Shown: positions 38,204 through 47,162 of the stretch, one piece after another
How positions within the stretch are numbered: position 1 is the first letter of the stretch
How the letters are laid out: every line of letters begins with the position of its first letter
NCBI RefSeq assembly: GCF_013396335.1
Contig: NZ_JABWSY010000001.1
Span: 124,001 to 188,000 of the forward strand
DNA from: Bacillus sp. EB106-08-02-XG196
Lineage (GTDB): Bacteria; Bacillota; Bacilli; Bacillales; Cytobacillaceae
Direction: 5' to 3'
Length of the DNA stretch: 64,000 nt
Program-made: the position numbers and the translations under genes
The notes under the pieces: model-generated
The model's database searches: none
Told to the model about the DNA's origin: nothing
The model's input: only the letters and a program-made list of their open reading frames with translations

Positions 38204-38812
38204 TCAACAGGCTTCATCTATTGCTATTTCCGGTAAACCTCTAATGATAAAATGTGCAGAAGTCGTGCAGATTAAAGCTATTGAGCTCGCAAATAGTAAT
38301 AACCCCACGCCCGTAGCAAACATGAATAGCAATAAAACCAACAAAAACCCACACGACATCAAAAATGTGATAACGGGGTTCCGGATTCCTAGCATAAAAG
38401 CAAAAAACAGTGTTTTATACCACGGGAACTGATAGCGCAGAAAAACAGGAAAACTATAGGACACGGCAATTAAAAATAATAAGCTAAACAACAATACTGC
38501 ATAGCGAATGGTCACAAAGATATCAGCTATTGCATTTCTTAGAATCAGCAGGTCTAAAAATAGCAAACCTCCAATTAGTACAATGGAAAGTCCAAGCGGA
38601 TAGCTTTTTAGAAATAATCTCTTAAACTCACGAAAATAGACTTTAAAATCTGGCTCATGCTGATCTTCCCTAACCCATTTGTCCATTACGCTAAACATTG
38701 TAGCTGTTGCTGGGATCACGGTAATGACCGGTAATGAAAACAATATCCAGATCGCGTTTAAATATAATAGTCTCCATAGCCACTCCATTAAAAAAGTAAG
38801 CGCTCTGCCCAT
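38204..38812 (-). CDS. DUF624 (YesL-like) membrane protein
   Basis: 202 residues, about five hydrophobic segments. Starts M-G-R-A-L-T-F-L-M-E-W-L-W-R-L, typical of the YesL/DUF624 family, which is found with carbohydrate ABC transporter genes in Firmicutes and whose function is unclear. ATG 38812 is chosen because AAAGGAG lies ahead; the open frame continues 66 bases upstream without a site. It ends the upstream transcription unit. Confidence 0.85.
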   Translation of the reverse strand: MGRALTFLMEWLWRLLYLNAIWILFSLPVITVIPATATMFSVMDKWVREDQHEPDFKVYFREFKRLFLKSYPLGLSIVLIGGLLFLDLLILRNAIADIFVTIRYAVLLFSLLFLIAVSYSFPVFLRYQFPWYKTLFFAFMLGIRNPVITFLMSCGFLLVLLLFMFATGVGLLLFASSIALICTTSAHFIIRGLPEIAIDEAC

Positions 38813-38897
38813 ATCACTCTCTCCTTTACATGTAATCAAAGAGAATGCCGGCGAACACCTTTTAAGCAGTCTCGGCACTCTCTGACGCCGTTCCTAT

Positions 38898-39878
38898 TTA
38901 ACTATTTACCTTTTTATCTGCTTCAAGGACCTCCAGTGCTTCGAGGGCAACTGTTAGAGATTGAATACTGTCTTTATAGGTTGCTAGCACGAATTTAGGA
39001 TTTTGTTCTTCAATGGCCTTCGCGAATGCCTCCAGTTCAAGCTGATATAGTCCATGTTCCTCCGCCTCGAAGGATACTGCTGTCCCCTCCAACTTACCGC
39101 TTACACTTCCTTTAACAAGATCAAGTGTTAAATGCAGCTGGTCGGAAATCAGTTCTATTTGCGTAAATACATCCGGATAGGACCAAGTATGGGTATGATT
39201 TTGTAATATTCCATTTTGGTATTTCATCAAAAGGGTAAAGCTATCCTCAACCGTAAAGTCCCCGCCTTTTTGAACAACCAGATTGCCTTGGTAACCAGTT
39301 ACTTTCTCTACTTCCCCAAGCAGATAGCGGGAGAGATCAAAGATATGAATCGCCTGATCAAATACAGGCCCACCTGAAATTTCTTTATTAAAAAACCAGC
39401 GCGGCCAGTTTGGTCGAAGTGCTAAACCATCAAGCATGGCACTGCGGACCCATGCAACCCGTTTGCCTTTAATAAGTTCTTTTAAGTAGGCAACAGCAGG
39501 ACTGTACCGGTACATAAAGCCAACACTGTTAATGACTCCAGTTCTGTCTAGTATCTCATCGACTTTTTTAGCCATCTCGAGATTTTTTGCAGGCGGTTTT
39601 TCTATAAAACAATGAATCCCCCGTTCCGCTGCTTCACGGACAAGAAACTCCCGCACTTCTGGGGGTGTACATATAATGACTCCATCAGGCTTACTTTCCT
39701 CAAGCATTTTCACATAATCAGTAAAACCCTTCACACCAAATTTATTTGTGGCTTTTAAGAGGGTTTCTTCATTTAATTCACAAACACCAACTACTTTAAT
39801 TCCAGCTATTTTCTGCATCGTACTTAAATGCCCCTGGCCTTGCCAGCCAGTGCCAACTACTGCAATCCGTACCATCAT
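38898..39878 (-). CDS. Gfo/Idh/MocA-family oxidoreductase
   Basis: 326 residues. Rossmann loop AVVGTGWQGQGH (about 6-17), motif F-I-E-K-P-P near residue 95 and GGPVFDQAIHIFDLSRYL in the substrate domain. Probable NAD(P)-dependent sugar or sugar-derivative dehydrogenase. GAGGAG precedes the start. Followed by the YesL-type gene and preceded 50 bases upstream by a TIM-barrel isomerase gene, again the oxidoreductase-isomerase pair. Confidence 0.88.
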   Translation of the reverse strand: MMVRIAVVGTGWQGQGHLSTMQKIAGIKVVGVCELNEETLLKATNKFGVKGFTDYVKMLEESKPDGVIICTPPEVREFLVREAAERGIHCFIEKPPAKNLEMAKKVDEILDRTGVINSVGFMYRYSPAVAYLKELIKGKRVAWVRSAMLDGLALRPNWPRWFFNKEISGGPVFDQAIHIFDLSRYLLGEVEKVTGYQGNLVVQKGGDFTVEDSFTLLMKYQNGILQNHTHTWSYPDVFTQIELISDQLHLTLDLVKGSVSGKLEGTAVSFEAEEHGLYQLELEAFAKAIEEQNPKFVLATYKDSIQSLTVALEALEVLEADKKVNS

Positions 39879-39928
39879 TTCATTCTCCTCATCATTTTTT
39901 GGTTAAAAGGTAATTAAAGCAAAACCGA

Positions 39929-40732
39929 CTAGGAATCAGACTTGCTTTCATCTAGTAAACTCTTAACCCATTGAAGAGCACTGGCGCAGTCATCAGTTGG
40001 ATCAAAATCCCCCGCTTCTTGCTCAATTGATACCGTCCGGTCATAGCCAATTTCTTTTAGGGCATATACACACTCAGCAATACCGGCAATTCCCGTTCCA
40101 AGTGCGACAGGATTATGCATACCTGCTTCCCTTACATCTTTTAGATGTACATTAAGTAAGGAATCCTTTAATTGCAAAATCGCTTCAGATGCAGAAAAGT
40201 CCTGTGTTCCATACCACCCCGTATCAACAACAGCACCAAGCAAGTCTCCATAATCACCGATAATCTCCTTGATTTCATCAGGATGCTTTTCTGGATGGTT
40301 CTCTACACCAACCTTGATCCCAAATTCATTACATAGACTATAAATGACCGGAGCTGACTCTTTGGAAATGCCGCTTGTAATTAAGTCAATTCCTAGCATT
40401 TTGGCTGTTTCAAAACACAGCCTCGTCCATCTTGGATAGCGGATTGGGTCGCCAAGCGAACAAGAATAAGAATAGACGCTTAAACTATAGCTCTGCCAAA
40501 TTTTCTTTAATTCTTCTGCAAAATAAGGAGTCATAAATTTAGGAAAAGCATGTCCCATCCATAATTCCATATTTTGAAACCCCGCACCTCGTATATCCTG
40601 GCAAATGGTGTTGAATTCAGCTAAGCTAAATGTTTCAATTACTTTGCGCTCAGCTTCTCCCCATGCTTCCATACTTGACTGGTAGTTCGTTGCACGGGCA
40701 AAATAATTTGCACTTTGAAAGCCAATGATCAT
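39929..40732 (-). CDS. Sugar phosphate isomerase/epimerase TIM barrel
   Basis: 267 residues, AP-endonuclease-2 fold. Metal-binding segments: KVGVENHPEKHPDEI, LGAVVDTGWYG, LLNVHLKDVRE and TVSIEQEAGDFDP (terminal Glu). ATG 40732 is chosen with AGAGGTG upstream; a GTG nine bases earlier overlaps that site. Coupled in order with the oxidoreductase at 38898. Confidence 0.87.
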   Translation of the reverse strand: MIIGFQSANYFARATNYQSSMEAWGEAERKVIETFSLAEFNTICQDIRGAGFQNMELWMGHAFPKFMTPYFAEELKKIWQSYSLSVYSYSCSLGDPIRYPRWTRLCFETAKMLGIDLITSGISKESAPVIYSLCNEFGIKVGVENHPEKHPDEIKEIIGDYGDLLGAVVDTGWYGTQDFSASEAILQLKDSLLNVHLKDVREAGMHNPVALGTGIAGIAECVYALKEIGYDRTVSIEQEAGDFDPTDDCASALQWVKSLLDESKSDS

Positions 40733-40752
40733 TATGAACACCTCTATAAAAT

Positions 40753-42636
40753 TTATCCGGAAAATGTTCCAGCTGTTACAATCCGGTGATACGAATTTCT
40801 ACCTAAAGCTCCTTCAGGCATTTTCCATGGTGCATCGTGGTTAAGCCTCTCGACCTCTAACTCTTCAAATCTGTAAATCTCACCATTAAGCCATTGATCA
40901 ATTCGATACTCTGCGGATTCTAACCTTGAGAGTATTCCTCCATAGCGGATATCAATAATTTCCCAGCCAAAAGGTTTCATTGTTGAAAACCATAGTGAAC
41001 GATGAAGCTTTCGTAAATCATCGACCATATTTCGTAGTGTTGGCAGCTCACCTTTCAGGCGTGTTAATCTCTGTTTATCATTTTGATCAAAGGCACCCTT
41101 TAATTTGATGCCTATGTCTGCTTTAATACTCAATACATGAGCCAGCTGGGTATAAAAACTAAAAATCCCTGCCCAGCTTGTGTTCCTGTCTTTCGCTTTT
41201 TCCAAGCGTGAAGCCAAATTTGCGTAATGTTCACTTAAATGCAAGGAACGAATATTCTCATCATATAAACCGAGTAAAACATCTTGCCATAACAAAAATT
41301 TAGATGGATGTGATTCATGCAGGTTATCTTTATAAACGCCAGGTGTCTCATCGAATTCATTTAAGGCAACAAAATCATCCCAATTGCCACCGGTGCAAAA
41401 ATGGAACCGTTTGGCTAACTTCTTTTGACTCACTTCACTTGCATATCCGTGTTCGGCAAACAACTGCAGGCCAGCCAAACCGGTAAATGGATGTGTTTCT
41501 GCTCCGTTATCGCCCCACATGGTTGCAAATACCTCGCGGATTCCTTCTTTTTTACAAGCTTCTAAAGCGGCATTCGTGGTAACGATTGTTTTTCCATAGT
41601 TCGGAGCAATGCCATTCCAAGTCCATACGCCCCCGGCGAAGATTGGCTCTGAACCAAATTCTTTATGTTTTCTCAAGAATATTCGGTAAAATTCTTCATC
41701 CGTATGATAATAATCCCAATAAACAAATTGAACATTTTTTGGCATAGATTCCATGACGTCCTCTGGGATGTTAGCAGTTAAATCATAGTAATTTCCTGAT
41801 TTGGAACCAAGTCGAAAATACATATCGCTCCAAATCATCGGTTTTAAGGCTAACGATTCTGCGAGTGATACCACCCTGTGAAGATGCTTATTCATAATAT
41901 CAAAGCGTTTTTGATATCCATGCTCCTCCAAATATTTCCCTAAGCCAAGCTGATGTGCTTCGTCCATTCCGATATGGATACGCTTGCTTCGGAATGGCCG
42001 TGAGGCAGCTTTTAACAATTCTTCAATAAATTCATAGGTTTCTTCACTATCTGCTAATAAAATATCGGCGGTATCTCTTATCTTTGCTGCATAATTCCAT
42101 TTTAGTGCCTCTGTTAAATGGGCGAGTGTTTGGATACATGGAATTATTTCAATGCCGAAATGATCTGCATAGTCATCACAGGCTTGTAATTCCTGCTCGG
42201 TATATCGGCCCCTCATATAACCGAAATATGGATATTTCTCAACAGTAAAGGTATCCTCTGTGTACATCATGACAATATTCAAGCCCATTAAAGCCATTTT
42301 TTGTAAAAGGGTATGAATCCCGTCTACGGTCATTACGGCATTACGCGAACAATCCACCATAACACCATTTGTTTTAAATTGTGGCTCTTCAGTTATTTCA
42401 AATTGATTACCTTCATTAAACTCCTGCAGCCACAATCCTAATGCACGAAAAAAGTGAATTTTTTCTTGATAGCGGATTACTCCATGGTCTTTCTGGCAGG
42501 CAGCCTTTAATGGACCCGTTATTTGTTCCACAGTGATAGGAATTCCATCTTTCGATTGCTGAATATCCAACTCTCTGCAAATAATCTCTAATCCTTGTTC
42601 AAGCCCCTGCAAATCACCACTAAAATGAATATTCAT
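40753..42636 (-). CDS. GH20 beta-N-acetylhexosaminidase
   Basis: 627 residues. N-terminal small domain (1-85), GH20 barrel (about 88-420) with the catalytic D225-E226 pair in H-I-G-M-D-E-A, and a helical C-terminal extension. Retaining, substrate-assisted removal of beta-GlcNAc or beta-GalNAc. No signal peptide, so it would act on imported oligosaccharides alongside the GH84 enzyme. Located between an isomerase gene and a GH1 gene with short gaps. Confidence 0.92.
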   Translation of the reverse strand: MNIHFSGDLQGLEQGLEIICRELDIQQSKDGIPITVEQITGPLKAACQKDHGVIRYQEKIHFFRALGLWLQEFNEGNQFEITEEPQFKTNGVMVDCSRNAVMTVDGIHTLLQKMALMGLNIVMMYTEDTFTVEKYPYFGYMRGRYTEQELQACDDYADHFGIEIIPCIQTLAHLTEALKWNYAAKIRDTADILLADSEETYEFIEELLKAASRPFRSKRIHIGMDEAHQLGLGKYLEEHGYQKRFDIMNKHLHRVVSLAESLALKPMIWSDMYFRLGSKSGNYYDLTANIPEDVMESMPKNVQFVYWDYYHTDEEFYRIFLRKHKEFGSEPIFAGGVWTWNGIAPNYGKTIVTTNAALEACKKEGIREVFATMWGDNGAETHPFTGLAGLQLFAEHGYASEVSQKKLAKRFHFCTGGNWDDFVALNEFDETPGVYKDNLHESHPSKFLLWQDVLLGLYDENIRSLHLSEHYANLASRLEKAKDRNTSWAGIFSFYTQLAHVLSIKADIGIKLKGAFDQNDKQRLTRLKGELPTLRNMVDDLRKLHRSLWFSTMKPFGWEIIDIRYGGILSRLESAEYRIDQWLNGEIYRFEELEVERLNHDAPWKMPEGALGRNSYHRIVTAGTFSG

Positions 42637-42644
42637 CGTAACAC

Positions 42645-43988
42645 CTACAATTCAAACCAATGGTTTTGATTCAGTTTCTTGTACCAGAAATAGCTGTCTT
42701 TTTTCGTTCGCTTCAATGTATGATAATCAACATGAACAAGACCGAATCTCATACTATAGCCATAGGACCATTCATAATTATCCATCAATGACCAAACACA
42801 ATAGCCTTTTAAATTCACACCTGATGATAGCGCACGACTAATCTGTGTTAAGTGCTGCTTTAAGTAGTTGATTCGTTTATCATCACAAACACGACCCTCG
42901 ACAGGATCCTGATTATACGTTGCACCATTTTCTGTGATGTAGATTGGTACCTCGCCATATTTATTTTTTATATCCATCAGCACCTTGTAAAAGGCATCCG
43001 CATAGATGGTAAACCCGATGTCGGTTTTATCAAATAAACCATCAAGATGTTCACAATCAAACGTTCCATTTCCTTCTTTATATCTCGATACCGTTCCAGT
43101 ATAAAAATTGATTCCTAAAATATCGATAGGCTGCGAAATGATTTCCATATCCCCTTCTTGAATATTTACTTTTGCTCCTTTTTTTGCAAACCAATCTACT
43201 AAAATTTGCGGGTAGCTTCCTTTATATACGGGGTCTAAAAACCATTCCATAAACCATGCCGAGATTCTCTTACAAGCCTCGATATCTTCTGGTCGATTGC
43301 TAAATGGTTCATACCAAGTAACATTTGGCGCAAAACCAATTTCTCCAGAAATACCAAGTTCTTTAAATCGCTTTACAGCTCGTCCATGTGCCAGCAAGAG
43401 GTGATGGGCAACATCAAGAGAAGTTTGGAGATCTTTTTCCCCAGGAGCCTGCTCGCCAACGAAATATCCTAAAAAGGAAACACACCACGGTTCATTAATC
43501 GTTAACCACGATTTAATTTTTCCTGAAAACTCACGGAACAATAAATCAGAATACTCAACAAATGCCTCAATTGTTTGTCGATTCTTCCAACCGCCCTCAT
43601 CTTGGAGAGCTTGCGGTAAATCCCAATGATAGATGGTACAAAGTGGTTCAATTCCATTTTCTAATAGCTTATCGACAAACTGATGATAGTGGTCCAGCCC
43701 TTTTTGATTGACGTCACCTCTTCCGTTTGGAAAAATTCTTGGCCATGCAATGGAGAAACGATAGGTATTCACACCTAACTCCTTTAATAATGCAATATCT
43801 TCATCCATTCGATGATAGCTATCACAAGCAGTATCACCATTGTCTCCATTTAGGACCCTGCCAGGAATTCTGCTATAGGTATCCCATATAGACATACCTC
43901 TGCCATCTTCGTTATAGGCACCTTCAATTTGATAAGATGCTGTCGACACACCAAACCGAAAATCTCTAGGAAAAGTAATGATTGCCAT
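42645..43988 (-). CDS. GH1 beta-glycosidase
   Basis: 447 residues, typical GH1 length. Starts FPRDFRFGVSTASYQIEGA, the GH1 N-terminal signature. Acid/base E166 in T-I-N-E-P-W and nucleophile E353 in Y-I-T-E-N-G. No phosphate-binding hallmark of 6-phospho-glycosidases was recognised, which suits import by an ABC system. Specificity (beta-glucosidase, galactosidase or mannosidase) is open. ATG 43988 chosen: AAAGGGG is ten bases upstream, while the ATG at 43997 abuts it. Confidence 0.93.
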   Translation of the reverse strand: MAIITFPRDFRFGVSTASYQIEGAYNEDGRGMSIWDTYSRIPGRVLNGDNGDTACDSYHRMDEDIALLKELGVNTYRFSIAWPRIFPNGRGDVNQKGLDHYHQFVDKLLENGIEPLCTIYHWDLPQALQDEGGWKNRQTIEAFVEYSDLLFREFSGKIKSWLTINEPWCVSFLGYFVGEQAPGEKDLQTSLDVAHHLLLAHGRAVKRFKELGISGEIGFAPNVTWYEPFSNRPEDIEACKRISAWFMEWFLDPVYKGSYPQILVDWFAKKGAKVNIQEGDMEIISQPIDILGINFYTGTVSRYKEGNGTFDCEHLDGLFDKTDIGFTIYADAFYKVLMDIKNKYGEVPIYITENGATYNQDPVEGRVCDDKRINYLKQHLTQISRALSSGVNLKGYCVWSLMDNYEWSYGYSMRFGLVHVDYHTLKRTKKDSYFWYKKLNQNHWFEL

Positions 43989-44017
43989 AATTTTCATACC
44001 CCTTTCTTTATAACCAT

Positions 44018-47000
44018 TTATATTCTTCTTGAGATGGCTTCATTTTCGTCCGCCTGATCCGTAATGAGGATATATGGTTGAGGGCGGAGAGTATTCATAT
44101 TCTTCTCGAGCCAGTCACTCCACCTTTTTTGGTCTTTTTTAATACTGAGTCCGCTTAATCGTTTTAATTCTGTATATGCCTGCTTACTAAGTAACGAACG
44201 TACATCATCAATATAGGTAATTAATATTTCATACCCTTCAGAACTGCCGCACCGTGCTAATGCCCTGCCGACAGCTAGCTCTAGGAGGGCTCTCCTTTCT
44301 AAGAAAAAGTCTGCTTGATAGCCTTCATAACAATACTGATTGCTTATTGCTGGAATTGACAGTAGCTGTTTAAGGAATGGAACTGCGTCCACATCACCTA
44401 ATTTTTCAGCACCAACACAAAGCGCATGAATGTAATAAAAAATCCCCCACATTTTGTCTGTAATGTCTTCTTCAGTTGGATTTAGCAGATCAGCTACCCG
44501 CTGCCACACCTTAATAGCCCGTTTATCCCTTGTTAAGCCTAATGAGTAAAGCAAATAACACACATCTGGCATTGCCCCATGGTCAGGAGGCATCGTAACA
44601 TACAATATATCCGCCGTCCGTTTAGGAAGCTGTTCCCCTTGAAGCATGGTCATTATTTCTGAGATTAAGGTTGGCACTCCAGTTGTTGAGCCATACATTG
44701 CTAAGGCTTGAGCGATTCGCACCTTACGAGTACCTACTGCTCCCGCATTTTCTTTTTCAAGGAAAGGAATGATGCGTTTCCCTACTGTAGAAATTTCAAC
44801 AAATGGTATTCGTTGTTGATAGATCTCATTCATCCGCATATTCGAGTATTCATAGAGAGGCTCATTCACCTCAATGGAATCTATAAGTGCAACTAATTGC
44901 TCATCAGAATATTGAAAGGGCTCAGTAGTTCTTGTCAAAATTTGTTCAGGAATCAGGCCCTCTTTCACAATTCTCTTCTGCAAATTCGAATATTCTATTT
45001 GTCTAGGAAACTTATTTTCCTTTACAGCCATCGATGCTGCCAATGCTGCAATCCCGCCGAGATTTTCTAAATCCGATTGCATTCGAATCGCAGGCAGTGC
45101 ATCATGTGTAGCAGAAATAGCTTTACCGACCACTAAAATTCCATCTAGCCCTTTTGGTAACAGCATTCTGTATGGGATTTCGATTTCAAGGTTTGGTGGA
45201 ATGAACCCAGCATTCAGCCAGTTTACTTCGCTAATCCCCTTCATATCATGGTTGCTGAAATGAATATTAATACAATCGTGCCAGCTCCTATGAAGCAATT
45301 GATCACTCATATTCATTACAACATCACCTATAATATGGCGGCTTTCACGAGGAGCTACATAAATTCCGTGATCATGACAGCCAGCAACGTCTACACTCCA
45401 TCTTCTTCTTCCTGAGAGAATTGCTCTTGTGTAGTCATGGACATCTGACACATTCACCATACTCGTAAAATTATTTTGTAATTTTCCCGGTTTGTTATAT
45501 TGAGCCAGCGAATACCACATTGTAACGTGATCACGAGCAGCACCATAGACAAATTCTGCCCCTGCAAAAGCTGCAAGATCACCATCACCGGTTGCATCAA
45601 TCACACAGTCAGCTAATAGGGAACATGCCCCCCATCTTGTCGCGATCATACTTCCGCATACACGAGTCCCTTTTGTAATTGCTCCAAAGGTAATCGTATT
45701 GAACAGCATCTCAATTCCTAAACGGTCTGCTAATTCTAACAGCGCATACTTTTTTGCCTCAATATTCCATTTATGACCCTTATAGTTAATTCTTTTCTGG
45801 ACATCATGGACGAGTTTCGTTATCTTCTCCGCATAACCATGGCGCTTCCCAAACCAATAGCTGTCAACTCCACCGAATGTACCTGTTCCCCCAAGCCCAG
45901 GATTGAGGTCAACAAGGATGGTGTTCATTCCTTCCTCTGCAGATACAATCGCCGCAGCACCACCACTAGAGCCGCCGCCGGCAACTAGCACCTCGGCCTT
46001 TTTAGAAAGGAAGACTCCTTGGGCGGGAACGTTCCCAAAATCATGACTCTTTTCTAAAAAATCAACCGGAATTTTCACTTCATACTCAGTAATAACTTCA
46101 GCAGTAACACCTTTAACTTGAATTATCTGCTGATTCATCATTGAGAAATCGGTTACTAATTCCGCAAACTGTTCGCCAAAGGATGCTGCCTTTACTGGAT
46201 CAAGCCAATTCGTATTGTTATTTTCATATAGGTCTTTATAAAAACTCCACACGTTTGGATAGTTAACTGCTATTTTTTCAAGATGGAAATTATGATCAGT
46301 CTGTATGTCCATACAATATGGACCCTTTAATTCATATGAACTTGCAGATAACAACGCTTTACTGAACGCAGGGACCTCTTGAATTAAAAACTCACTAAGC
46401 GAGATTCCTAGTTTTTGGGCGATTGTTTCACGAATCTGATTTCCTTCTAAACTATTTTCAGCCTCTAAATATAGTTGGTATTCCACATAGACATGACCAT
46501 TCTCATGATAGCCATGAAAAAGGTTAATCATATTTTCCTTTATGTTTAAATCTGTTGGAACGGATATTTCCGCTTGGTCAATCTCTTGGACATTCGTAAA
46601 CTCTAAAACGCGCTTATAGAATGTCTGCTCTTTTTCAGCGGTAGATTTCAAAGCATCTTCGGTTAAAAAGGTAGTGATAGCCGTTTCCGTTGCATCGACA
46701 ATTCCTTTACATCGGATTAGCTGCCGTCCTGATTTATTTGCCATCACCAATCCATTCCAATCAGCTTCAAAGCGAGTGATAGTGATTGGAAGTGAACTAT
46801 ACAATAATTCAACACCAGCAGCAAATAATAGGTCCTCAAGATGTATTTTCAATTGATCCATCTGAAAAACAATCATATTTCCATTCTGAACAGGTTTCCC
46901 ACATGCATTTATACAAGAGTCGATTAACTGGGATCTAAATGAATGAGATTGCTTAATCCAAGGGCTAAGTGAAGCGGTCATTTCACCGCCTAAATAGGTT

Positions 47001-47143
47001 CTGGATTCCACCACCATTACACGTTTACCTTGCTTGGCAAATTGCAATGCACTCGCAATACCTGCAAAGGATCCACCGAGTATGACAACATCGACTTCTG
47101 CTAAAATAGGAATATCACCGGCAGGCAATTGAGGCTTTTTCAT
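44018..47143 (-). CDS. Giant FAD-dependent oxidoreductase with two Rossmann domains and HEAT-like tail
   Basis: About 1041 residues. First FAD-binding motif VVILGGSFAGIASALQFA (about 19-36), followed by E-S-R-T-Y-L-G-G-E; second motif VLVAGGGSSGGAAAIVSAEE (about 385-404) followed by GLGGTGTFGG. Both halves fit the FAD_oxidored (PF12831-type) family found in polysaccharide-utilisation clusters. From about 780 to the end the sequence is helical and repeat-like, resembling HEAT repeats. No membrane segment. Substrate unknown; sugar oxidation is plausible from context. ATG 47143 is chosen with GGGAGG eight bases upstream. Confidence 0.82.
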   Translation of the reverse strand: MKKPQLPAGDIPILAEVDVVILGGSFAGIASALQFAKQGKRVMVVESRTYLGGEMTASLSPWIKQSHSFRSQLIDSCINACGKPVQNGNMIVFQMDQLKIHLEDLLFAAGVELLYSSLPITITRFEADWNGLVMANKSGRQLIRCKGIVDATETAITTFLTEDALKSTAEKEQTFYKRVLEFTNVQEIDQAEISVPTDLNIKENMINLFHGYHENGHVYVEYQLYLEAENSLEGNQIRETIAQKLGISLSEFLIQEVPAFSKALLSASSYELKGPYCMDIQTDHNFHLEKIAVNYPNVWSFYKDLYENNNTNWLDPVKAASFGEQFAELVTDFSMMNQQIIQVKGVTAEVITEYEVKIPVDFLEKSHDFGNVPAQGVFLSKKAEVLVAGGGSSGGAAAIVSAEEGMNTILVDLNPGLGGTGTFGGVDSYWFGKRHGYAEKITKLVHDVQKRINYKGHKWNIEAKKYALLELADRLGIEMLFNTITFGAITKGTRVCGSMIATRWGACSLLADCVIDATGDGDLAAFAGAEFVYGAARDHVTMWYSLAQYNKPGKLQNNFTSMVNVSDVHDYTRAILSGRRRWSVDVAGCHDHGIYVAPRESRHIIGDVVMNMSDQLLHRSWHDCINIHFSNHDMKGISEVNWLNAGFIPPNLEIEIPYRMLLPKGLDGILVVGKAISATHDALPAIRMQSDLENLGGIAALAASMAVKENKFPRQIEYSNLQKRIVKEGLIPEQILTRTTEPFQYSDEQLVALIDSIEVNEPLYEYSNMRMNEIYQQRIPFVEISTVGKRIIPFLEKENAGAVGTRKVRIAQALAMYGSTTGVPTLISEIMTMLQGEQLPKRTADILYVTMPPDHGAMPDVCYLLYSLGLTRDKRAIKVWQRVADLLNPTEEDITDKMWGIFYYIHALCVGAEKLGDVDAVPFLKQLLSIPAISNQYCYEGYQADFFLERRALLELAVGRALARCGSSEGYEILITYIDDVRSLLSKQAYTELKRLSGLSIKKDQKRWSDWLEKNMNTLRPQPYILITDQADENEAISRRI

Positions 47144-47162
47144 ATTCATTACCTCCCTCACC

